From Luminiphilus sp. (GTDB lineage Bacteria; Pseudomonadota; Gammaproteobacteria; Pseudomonadales; Halieaceae), in contig JADHNP010000010.1 of the NCBI GenBank assembly GCA_016779445.1, positions 1 through 50,837 on the forward strand: a stretch of 50,837 bases of DNA, read 5' to 3'. The notes below the pieces were generated by a model, which saw only the letters and a list, made by a program, of their open reading frames with translations, was not told where the DNA came from and did no database searches. The translations under genes and the position numbers were made by a program. Positions 34,214-41,094 of the stretch are shown here, in pieces (the stretch's first letter is position 1; each line of letters opens with the position of its first letter).

Positions 34214-36598
34214 ATGCGCCGCACCACAGCTCATGCACTCGCAGCACTTTATATGCTGCCTGTCGCAGCCATTGGCAACGAAGATACATTAACTGAGGAA
34301 GTGGTCGTCTCCGCTTCATTTACCGGGGTGACCGATCTTATGACGGCCCCTATTCACGTACTGAGCGGTGAGGATGTCGCGAGGGCGGGTGTTCAATCGC
34401 TCGGAGAGCACATTGACTCGCTGGTGGGCGTATCCACCGCCGACTTTGGTGCGGCCGCAGGTCAACCCATTCTCCGCGGGCTGAGCGGTACACGGGTCAA
34501 GGTGCTTAACAATGGCACCGTGATTAGGGACGTCTCAGGCCTGGGACCCGATCACGCAATCGACGCACCACTATCCGACCTCCAGCAAATTGAAGTCGTC
34601 CGTGGACCCTCTGCGCTCATGTATTCGAACGGTTCGGTCGGCGGAATTGTGAATATCGTTGATAACACAATACCAATGACTGATCTGGAAGGCTTTAGCG
34701 GGTTCTTGGGTGCCGAAGCACAATCGATCAACGACGGCGAAGCGATCGACCTTGGTCTCAGGGGCAATGTGGGTGGTTTCAACATCACTTACAGCTTTCA
34801 GGAGCAGGATCTGGAAAATTATGAGGTACCCGACAACGCGGTGCTTCATCTGGATGAAGAGCATGACGAAGAGCACCATGATGAAGAACATCATGAAGAG
34901 GACCACGACGAGGGTCATCACGACGAGCACGGCGAAACGGGTGAGCTAGCCAATTCGGACTTTGAATCCACTGCACACCGATTGGGTCTCTCCACGACAG
35001 GGGACTGGGGCTATGTAGGCGTCTCCTACAGCGATATTAATACTACTTATGGTATTCCCTTCCATGTTGAGCCTCCTGGTGGGCACGATGGTCATGAAGA
35101 AGATCACGATGACGAACATGAAGAAGATCACGAAGGAGAGCATGAGGGAGAAAATCATCACGATGAGCACGGTGAAGAGCGCGTTTACGCTGAAACTGAA
35201 TCTGAAACACTAGTTTTGAGAGGGTCTATCAACACCTCTTTGCCCTGGCTGAACTCTATTGACTTTGCGGTCAAAGATACCGATTACGAACTGTCTGAAG
35301 GGCACATGGAAGCCGAGCATGGTGATGAAGAGCATGAGGGCGAGGACCATGATGACCACGAGGGACATGGCGGAGCAGAGCATGGGCCTACTGTATTTAG
35401 CAACGAATCAACAGAACTTCAGATTGCGCTGGATTTGAGCTCTGGTGAACGGATTCGTCGCTTGGTATTCAATTATGCAGAAGAAGACATGTCCATCATT
35501 GGTGAAGAAGCTTTCATGGCCCCTGTAGATTCCACAGAAACAACATTGGGTTTCTTCAGCTCGGATGACTTAGGCTTTGCCACTCTCGATCTGGGCGTGC
35601 GTTTTGACCAAATCGAACGCGATGGCTTCGTTTCCGAGATGCACCACGACGAAGAACATGGCGAGCATGAGGATGAGCACGAAGAGGAAGATCACGACGA
35701 AGACCACCATGATGAGCATCACGAAGACGAAATGGTTTTCGAGCCTCAGTCCTTCAAGGAAGACGTATTCAGTGTGGCTGCCGCATTGAGCCGCAATCTG
35801 AATGACTACACTTCTGTCTCCCTTGGGTTGTCGAGTGTTGGCAAGGTTCCCTCGGCGATCGAGCTCTACATGAATGGCGAGCACTTGGCCACTAATCGCT
35901 ATGAAGTAGGGGATATCACCCTAGATACGGAGCGGGCTGACAGCGTTGATTTGACCTTCAGTTTTGAGGGTAACGGTTGGTACGGTAAAGCATCCGTGTA
36001 TCACAACCGGATCGACAACTACATCTACTTACGTGACGAGCTCGACGATGAGCACGACGCGCACATGGATGACCATGATGGCGAGGAAGAGCACGACGAT
36101 GAGCATCATGAAGAGGAGCATATTGATCACGGTGGCTTGATGTTGGCTGAATATAAGCAGCGAGACGCAGAGTTCACTGGCTACGAGATCGAAATTGGCA
36201 AGGTGATTGAGCTGCCTCGCGGAACCTTGCAACTGAGTCTTGCTCGTGACGAGGTCGAGGCGGAATTCTCAAACGGTGAGGACGTACCTCGAATCGTACC
36301 AGCGCGCAATATGTTGACTGCACGCTATACGCTGAATGACTTCTCTGCAAAAGTATTGGTGAAGGATGTCGAAAAGCAAACTAGTGTGGCCCCGGGCGAG
36401 TCGAACACCGATAGCTTTACGCTTGTGAGCGCTGATGCTTCCTGGTCTTACGGCTTCAGCGACTCAACGCGTCTCACTTTGACGGCCTTCGCTCGAAACC
36501 TGACTGATGAAGTGGCGCGCAATCATGCCTCTTTCGTTAAGAATGAGGTGCCACTGCCGGGTCGGAACGTGGGGGTCAGAGTCCAGCTGGACTTCTGA
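34214..36598 (+). CDS. TonB-dependent receptor with five His/Asp/Glu-rich insertions (ZnuD-like)
   Basis: The 794-residue product starts at ATG 34214 with GGAGG upstream. A signal peptide is followed by a TonB-box-like EEVVVSA. The plug domain carries VLSGEDVARAGVQSLGEHIDSLVGVSTADFGAAAGQPILRGLSGTRVKVLNNG, and IEVVRGPSALMYSNGSVGGIVNIVDN ends the plug. The barrel closes with a terminal Phe (VQLDF). Five low-complexity stretches of His, Asp and Glu occur at about residues 213-245, 290-325, 363-395, 475-510 and 608-640, all within predicted extracellular regions. ZnuD of Neisseria carries such zinc-capturing loops, but five is a large number. It imports zinc, or a zinc complex, across the outer membrane using TonB. 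A terminator follows. Confidence 0.92.
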   Translation: MRRTTAHALAALYMLPVAAIGNEDTLTEEVVVSASFTGVTDLMTAPIHVLSGEDVARAGVQSLGEHIDSLVGVSTADFGAAAGQPILRGLSGTRVKVLNNGTVIRDVSGLGPDHAIDAPLSDLQQIEVVRGPSALMYSNGSVGGIVNIVDNTIPMTDLEGFSGFLGAEAQSINDGEAIDLGLRGNVGGFNITYSFQEQDLENYEVPDNAVLHLDEEHDEEHHDEEHHEEDHDEGHHDEHGETGELANSDFESTAHRLGLSTTGDWGYVGVSYSDINTTYGIPFHVEPPGGHDGHEEDHDDEHEEDHEGEHEGENHHDEHGEERVYAETESETLVLRGSINTSLPWLNSIDFAVKDTDYELSEGHMEAEHGDEEHEGEDHDDHEGHGGAEHGPTVFSNESTELQIALDLSSGERIRRLVFNYAEEDMSIIGEEAFMAPVDSTETTLGFFSSDDLGFATLDLGVRFDQIERDGFVSEMHHDEEHGEHEDEHEEEDHDEDHHDEHHEDEMVFEPQSFKEDVFSVAAALSRNLNDYTSVSLGLSSVGKVPSAIELYMNGEHLATNRYEVGDITLDTERADSVDLTFSFEGNGWYGKASVYHNRIDNYIYLRDELDDEHDAHMDDHDGEEEHDDEHHEEEHIDHGGLMLAEYKQRDAEFTGYEIEIGKVIELPRGTLQLSLARDEVEAEFSNGEDVPRIVPARNMLTARYTLNDFSAKVLVKDVEKQTSVAPGESNTDSFTLVSADASWSYGFSDSTRLTLTAFARNLTDEVARNHASFVKNEVPLPGRNVGVRVQLDF

Positions 36599-36614
36599 TC
36601 GTTGACGTCAAAAC

Positions 36615-36654
36615 GGGTGGTGGATGAGGATATTGTCTTCATCATCACCCTTTC
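36615..36654 (+). terminator. Hairpin terminator after the TonB receptor gene
   Basis: GGGTGGTGGATGA (36615-36627) pairs almost completely with TCATCATCACCC (36639-36650), leaving an 11-base loop, and is followed by TTTCTG. The T-run is short, so termination may be partial and allow read-through into the downstream GTPase gene. Confidence 0.55.
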
Positions 36655-36811
36655 TGATCGGATAGCTAAAACACGGTGATCGAGCACTCGGATACTGGAT
36701 GCTTTCTAGAGCGGTGTGACAAACAGGCGTCATGTGGTCGCTTCTCTACTTCATTTGGTTCTTCATATTGATGTACCGGGCTCATCTCATGCAATTCGGG
36801 GTTACTACTAT

Positions 36812-38020
36812 ATGGATGTAAAAAATCGTTTACCTGTTACCGTCCTGTCAGGCTTTTTGGGTGCGGGAAAAACTACCGTCCTGAGTCACATTCTCAATAA
36901 CCGAGAGGGCAGAAAAGTAGCGGTCATCGTCAATGACATGAGTGAGATAAACATTGACTCTGCAATTGTCAAAAATGAGGTGACACTGAATCGCAGCGAG
37001 GAAAAACTGGTAGAGATGAGCAACGGCTGTATCTGCTGTACCTTGCGTGAAGACCTGCTGGAGGAGGTGCGGAATCTGGCTGCTCAAGGACGATTCGACT
37101 ACCTTGTGATTGAGTCTACGGGTATTTCCGAGCCTTTGCCGGTCGCCGAAACGTTCACCTTTGCAGACGATCAGGGTGTATCACTGTCTGATGTCGCGAC
37201 GCTCGACACGATGGTGACGGTGGTAGATGCGGTTAACTTCCTGAAGGACTACGAGGAAGCCAAGTTTCTGCAGGAGACGGGCGAATCCCTCGGCGAAGAC
37301 GATGAGCGCAGCGTCGCAGACCTGCTGGTCGACCAGGTGGAGTTTGCGGATGTCATCTTGCTCAGCAAGGTCGATCTGGCGGGTGAAGCTCAGGTTGAGC
37401 GACTAAGCGCCATTCTGAAAACACTCAACACTGATGCCGAGATCATTCCGATTGAGCACGGAGCTGTCGATCTTGAGGAAGTGATTGGCACAGAACGATT
37501 CAATTTTGAGCGTGCGCAACAGGCTCCTGGGTGGCTCAAAGAGATGCGGGGCGAGCACATACCAGAGACCGAAGAATATGGTATCGCCAGTTTCAGTTAT
37601 CTCGCCCGTAAGCCATTCCATCCAAAGAAATTTTTTGATTTTCTTCACGGCACTGAAGACTACGGAAAGTTGCTTCGATCGAAAGGCTACTTCTGGCTAG
37701 CAAGCCGGCCTGAATTTGCCGGGCAGTGGAGCCAAGCAGGAGGGATCGCCCGATATGGTTTCGGGGGTCGCTTCTGGTCGGCGGTTCCTCGCGCGCATTG
37801 GCCAGACGACCCGGATTATCTGTCGAGTATTGAACGAACCTGGGAGGAGCCTTTTGGTGATATGCGCCAGGAGCTGGTCTTTATTGGCCAGAACCTTGAT
37901 CAAAACAGAATCAAGCAAGCACTAGACGATTGCCTGCTCAGCGAAGATCAGCTGCTTAGGGGGCGACAGTTCTGGGAAACACTTGCAGATCCCTTCCCCG
38001 CTTGGGAGGAAGCGGCATGA
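36812..38020 (+). CDS. COG0523-family zinc GTPase (ZigA/ZagA-like)
   Basis: The product is 402 residues from ATG 36812 ([22 protein letters not shown]); the frame is open upstream to 36716 without homology-like sequence. Walker A is GFLGAGKTT (14-22), Cys73, Cys75 and Cys76 form the CxCC zinc motif (CICC), ESTGISEP gives the switch region, and SKVDL the guanine site. The C-terminal CobW domain includes [14 protein letters not shown]. The family acts as zinc metallochaperones, and this one is only distantly similar to the COG0523 protein at 32689-33696. Its stop overlaps the DUF1826 start (ATGA). I found no palindrome directly upstream, so control may come from read-through or an unseen site. 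Confidence 0.92.
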   Translation: MDVKNRLPVTVLSGFLGAGKTTVLSHILNNREGRKVAVIVNDMSEINIDSAIVKNEVTLNRSEEKLVEMSNGCICCTLREDLLEEVRNLAAQGRFDYLVIESTGISEPLPVAETFTFADDQGVSLSDVATLDTMVTVVDAVNFLKDYEEAKFLQETGESLGEDDERSVADLLVDQVEFADVILLSKVDLAGEAQVERLSAILKTLNTDAEIIPIEHGAVDLEEVIGTERFNFERAQQAPGWLKEMRGEHIPETEEYGIASFSYLARKPFHPKKFFDFLHGTEDYGKLLRSKGYFWLASRPEFAGQWSQAGGIARYGFGGRFWSAVPRAHWPDDPDYLSSIERTWEEPFGDMRQELVFIGQNLDQNRIKQALDDCLLSEDQLLRGRQFWETLADPFPAWEEAA

Positions 38021-38718
38021 ATGCTCGTATGGGTGCACTCGACCGCACTGACAGCACCGCCTCGTCAACCGAGCGGAGCGCTGGCAAACGGCATATACGA
38101 GCAGCCATTGGCGGTGATGTGACGACACTGTCTGAGATCTATCACGACAATACCAATATCGCCATATGGCAGAGGCAGTTTTCAGATCAGGATTTAAGCG
38201 CTACCCAGTTACTACTAGAACGCGCTCCGGGATTGGCGCTAAACCTTATGGTGTCTCCCGAGCATGTTCACACAGAAATATCTCGGGTCTTGCCAGCGGA
38301 GCACTTGAACGCTCTGGCTCAGGATGTCACCCAACTTGCCGAGATGTTTTGCTTTTTGTTCGACCTGAAGCGTATCGGTCTGCGACTGAGCGCATTAGAT
38401 AGAGCGATGTGTCCAAGATTCCACGTTGATGCGGTCCCTTGTCGGCTAGTAACAACCTATGGCGGAGCCGGCACGCAGTGGCTGCCCCATACGACAGTAG
38501 ATCGCTCCAAGCTGGGAAGCGGTAGTCAGGGTTTGCCGGATAACGAATCAGGACTGTATAGCTCCGCAAATGATGTCCAAACCCTGAAACCGCGAGAGGT
38601 GGCGCTATTAAAAGGCGAGGCATGGTCTGGTAACGAGGGTGCCGGATTAGTCCATCGATCGCCGCCCTCCTCTCCGCGTGAACGCCGGTTATTATTAACG
38701 ATCGATTTTGGCCGATAG
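38017..38718 (+). CDS. DUF1826 protein of the zinc locus
   Basis: The product is 233 residues from ATG 38017, overlapping the GTPase stop by four bases. It includes [20 protein letters not shown], then [48 protein letters not shown], a Cys/His-rich passage, and [21 protein letters not shown]. These are DUF1826 signatures; the HVD...H-like spacing suggests a cupin-type metal site. DUF1826 genes commonly follow COG0523 GTPase genes under Zur control, but the biochemical role is unknown. A client or alternative metal-independent enzyme for zinc starvation is plausible. Confidence 0.85.
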   Translation: MNARMGALDRTDSTASSTERSAGKRHIRAAIGGDVTTLSEIYHDNTNIAIWQRQFSDQDLSATQLLLERAPGLALNLMVSPEHVHTEISRVLPAEHLNALAQDVTQLAEMFCFLFDLKRIGLRLSALDRAMCPRFHVDAVPCRLVTTYGGAGTQWLPHTTVDRSKLGSGSQGLPDNESGLYSSANDVQTLKPREVALLKGEAWSGNEGAGLVHRSPPSSPRERRLLLTIDFGR

Positions 38719-38904
38719 TTTAGCTTCCTGAAGTGCATGTGATATCAGGAGCACAAACACTTGATGGAATCTCACTACAAAAACAGCATATTTGTTGCGA
38801 TTTTCGGTATTTGATTCTCCAACAAACAACATCGCCGCCCACAGTCTATTGTGCGGACGAATAACGCCTAAGATACCCCAGAGCGCTATTTTCACCAGAC
38901 TGCT

Positions 38905-39372
38905 TTAGGTTTCTTCTCTATCCACGGTGAAAGCGCCCTCTGAAAAATCAAAACGCATTTGATTGGCGGACTCCGAAGCACGGCGTACCCGTACTTTTTT
39001 AGGTGTGGCGGGCAACCATGAATATTCCACGCCGGGTTCGAGCGCTTGCGCCTGCATTCGTTTTTTGAGTTCTGCGGGTGAAAAAGGCGTGTTTTGGCTC
39101 CATTCCATTGGCGCCCCCTCGGCTTCTGCCTTATGTCTTTGTCGCGCGCGAAAAATTCGAGACCGACAGGTTGCCCCACAGGTTTTTTGGTCTGGCCTGC
39201 CGTGGAAAACACTTTTACAACCCACGCACATAATCCTGACCTTAGCGGCGGGTGCTCGTTTGGCGTTGTGGTGTGCCACTCGGCACTCCTCGCTACAAAA
39301 CTTGCTCTTTGCTCGCTTTCGGCAACCGTGCCGCGCACAGGCTTTAAGTGAATTGTGCTTATCGTCTGACAT
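38905..39372 (-). CDS. Cys-rich zinc-ribbon-like protein, unknown function
   Basis: The 155-residue basic protein starts at ATG 39372. Two Cys clusters are visible: CARHGCRKRAKSKFCSEECR with a following HH, and VRIMCVGCKSVF...KTCGATCRSRIFRARQR. Each provides four Cys, so two zinc ribbons are likely. The rest is rich in Lys and Arg, which would suit nucleic-acid binding. A longer overlapping minus-strand frame (38892-39413) lacks this organisation and is rejected. It lies 186 bases beyond the zinc regulon, convergent with it, and preceded by a very AT-rich 110-base stretch. It is not obviously part of the zinc system. Confidence 0.7.
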   Translation of the reverse strand: MSDDKHNSLKACARHGCRKRAKSKFCSEECRVAHHNAKRAPAAKVRIMCVGCKSVFHGRPDQKTCGATCRSRIFRARQRHKAEAEGAPMEWSQNTPFSPAELKKRMQAQALEPGVEYSWLPATPKKVRVRRASESANQMRFDFSEGAFTVDREET

Positions 39373-39482
39373 ACATTCATCAATAAAACGTTTTTTTTGC
39401 TATTAGACAACATAAATTTTAATTTTTAAAACATATTTTTGACATTTTAAATTGTAGGATTTATGTCTTAGATTCGAGATAT
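39373..39482 (+). promoter_or_regulatory. AT-rich promoter region
   Basis: This is a strongly AT-rich segment between the divergent Cys-rich gene and a possible small plus-strand gene. On plus, a TTGACA-like -35 occurs in TTTTTGACATTTT, with a TTATGT -10-like element about 16 bases on. It is a plausible promoter, not proven. Confidence 0.35.
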
Positions 39483-39707
39483 ATGTCTCGCAGACAGCCC
39501 ATTAACCGACGAAAAGTGCCAACACGAACCAACACGGAGAGTCTCAGGCGGCGACTCAAACCCTCCCAAAACCTGGCCACTCGATTTCCCCAGCCTCAGA
39601 ATGATGGCCTTAGGTCGCCAAACCCCGTCAATCAGGCCACATCTAATGCACCTGCCCCAACCACCCTGCCCCGTTGGAACCGACAACACTTGCGCCGGCG
39701 CGAGTAA
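39483..39707 (+). CDS. Possible small Arg/Pro-rich protein
   Basis: This is a 74-codon frame starting at ATG 39483 directly after the AT-rich region. The product is very basic (MSRRQPINRRKVPTRTNTE..., ending RWNRQHLRRRE) and has no recognisable domain or signal peptide. It precedes the isomerase gene by 42 bases. The ribosome site is weak (GAG nine bases upstream). It could be a real nucleic-acid-binding microprotein or a chance frame. Confidence 0.3.
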   Translation: MSRRQPINRRKVPTRTNTESLRRRLKPSQNLATRFPQPQNDGLRSPNPVNQATSNAPAPTTLPRWNRQHLRRRE

Positions 39708-39749
39708 GCAGTGAGCATTGATATCATCCTTATCTGAGACGGCAACGCT

Positions 39750-40367
39750 ATGAAAACGCTGGAAGTATTTTACGACCTCTCCTCTCCCTGGACGTATCTC
39801 GCGTTTAACAATATTCAACCTATGATTGCTGCGACCGAGGTCGTGGTGCGGTGGCGGCCCTTTTTGGTCGGAGGCGTGTTCAACGCCGTGAACCAGAGCG
39901 TGTACGCAGCACGCGCAGAGCCCATGGCACCCAAAATTGTGCACAACTATCGCTGGCTACATGAGTGGGCACGGCTCGCAGAATTACCGCTGCTGTTCCC
40001 TACAGAACATCATCCGGTAAAGTCGGTGCAAGCGATGCGCTGCTGCTGCGCACTGGAACAGGACCCCGAAGCGCTGCTGAGATTTTCGCTGGCAGCGTTT
40101 CGCTCGTACTTTGCCCATGGCGATAACATCGACGAGCCTGCTGTTCTAATAGACATTGCCAGCCAGTGCGGCTTAGCTGGAGAGACCCTTTTAGAGCGAG
40201 CTTCAACGCAGCCAGTCAAAGATCAATTGCGCGCCAATACCGAGGAGGCGATCTCTCGCGGCGCTTATGGCTCCCCCACTATTTTTATCAACGACAAGTT
40301 ATATTTTGGTAACGATCAATTGCCGTTGGTAAGGCAAGCCTTGCTTGATGAGAGCGAGGCTTACTGA
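39750..40367 (+). CDS. 2-hydroxychromene-2-carboxylate isomerase family (DsbA-fold) protein
   Basis: The 205-residue product starts at ATG 39750. It opens KTLEVFYDLSSPWTYLAF, where the Ser-Pro-Trp pattern is the glutathione-binding start of kappa-class GST/HCCA isomerases. It continues VRWRPFLVGGVFNAVNQ, NYRWLHEWARLAELPL, and ends GAYGSPTIFINDKLYFGNDQLPLVRQAL, the canonical thioredoxin-fold C-terminus with cis-Pro (GSPT). In naphthalene-type catabolism this isomerase acts on a ring-cleavage product using glutathione. No other aromatic pathway genes are adjacent, so a general glutathione-dependent isomerase or disulfide role is equally possible. Confidence 0.88.
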   Translation: MKTLEVFYDLSSPWTYLAFNNIQPMIAATEVVVRWRPFLVGGVFNAVNQSVYAARAEPMAPKIVHNYRWLHEWARLAELPLLFPTEHHPVKSVQAMRCCCALEQDPEALLRFSLAAFRSYFAHGDNIDEPAVLIDIASQCGLAGETLLERASTQPVKDQLRANTEEAISRGAYGSPTIFINDKLYFGNDQLPLVRQALLDESEAY

Positions 40368-40675
40368 CTAAATCTCAGATACCACTCGTTCACTGTTACT
40401 TCACTGGTAACCCTATGCTCCATATCAACTCGCGGTGCTGACACAGTGCGGGATGTTGCTGTGGCGAAACTGAGAGGCGGCAACTCGCTCCCCAAACCCG
40501 CCTATTAAGCTTACTCGCCATGATGGACTCGACCTTAGCGTTCGCGCACTGCCCGGAATTGGCGCGTTTAGACAAAACCTTGGCGGAGCATGGCAATCAA
40601 TAACGCTGAATTTACTCGATTCTTACTCGCAGGAAATGGCCGAATTTCGGCCAGTCGATTATTAGGAGACATGGA
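40368..40675. other. Gap without a recognisable gene
   Basis: These 308 bases lie between the isomerase gene and the small gene at 40676. Short open frames on both strands show no family features or good ribosome sites. No hairpin terminator stands out. Confidence 0.4.
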
Positions 40676-40942
40676 ATGTCCCGATACAGCAGCGTCTCAA
40701 TTCAAGAGGCCCACAGCAAAGCGGTGGAAGAAAAGCGCTATGCCATGGCGACGCAGGAACTCTCCAAACATACGGTCCGGGTAGGCTTATGGGCGAAGGC
40801 ATGGTCTATGGCACGTGGTAACGACCGCAGGACTGCAGCGCATTACCTAGCACTTCGCGTCGAGATGATGGCAGCCGAGCATTGCTTACACGCCTCCGCT
40901 GCAGATTGGCGGCTCCGCATAGCAATGGATCGCGCCGCGTGA
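40676..40942 (+). CDS. Small hypothetical protein, 88 residues
   Basis: The frame starts at ATG 40676 with AGGAG about ten bases upstream. The product is mainly helical and amphipathic (SIQEAHSKAVEEKRYAMATQELSKHTVRVGLWAKAWSMARGNDRRTAAHYLALRVEMMAAEH), with no signal peptide or membrane segment. I do not recognise it. It is preceded by a 308-bp gap and followed by the convergent protease gene. Confidence 0.5.
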   Translation: MSRYSSVSIQEAHSKAVEEKRYAMATQELSKHTVRVGLWAKAWSMARGNDRRTAAHYLALRVEMMAAEHCLHASAADWRLRIAMDRAA

Positions 40943-41094
40943 TGTAACCCGTGCAGCAAGAGCATTGCCCTGTTGCCACTCAATTTGTCACACGTACTTA
41001 GCCTCGCAACCCAGTCAGGGCGGACCAGGCTGGAGCGGAGAATCTCACGAGACCCCGCACCACAAGCCAGTCAATTGATCGTTTAACACCTGCC

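Noticed and set aside
34552-36232. Minus-strand frames rich in Met, Val, Leu and Phe that resemble membrane proteins
   Set aside because: They are the antisense of the His/Asp/Glu-rich codons of the TonB receptor, which give hydrophobic residues by codon complementarity.
38892-39413. Longer minus-strand frame of 173 codons overlapping the Cys-rich protein
   Set aside because: Wrong register: it lacks the ordered zinc-ribbon Cys pattern and a sensible start compared with the 155-residue frame.
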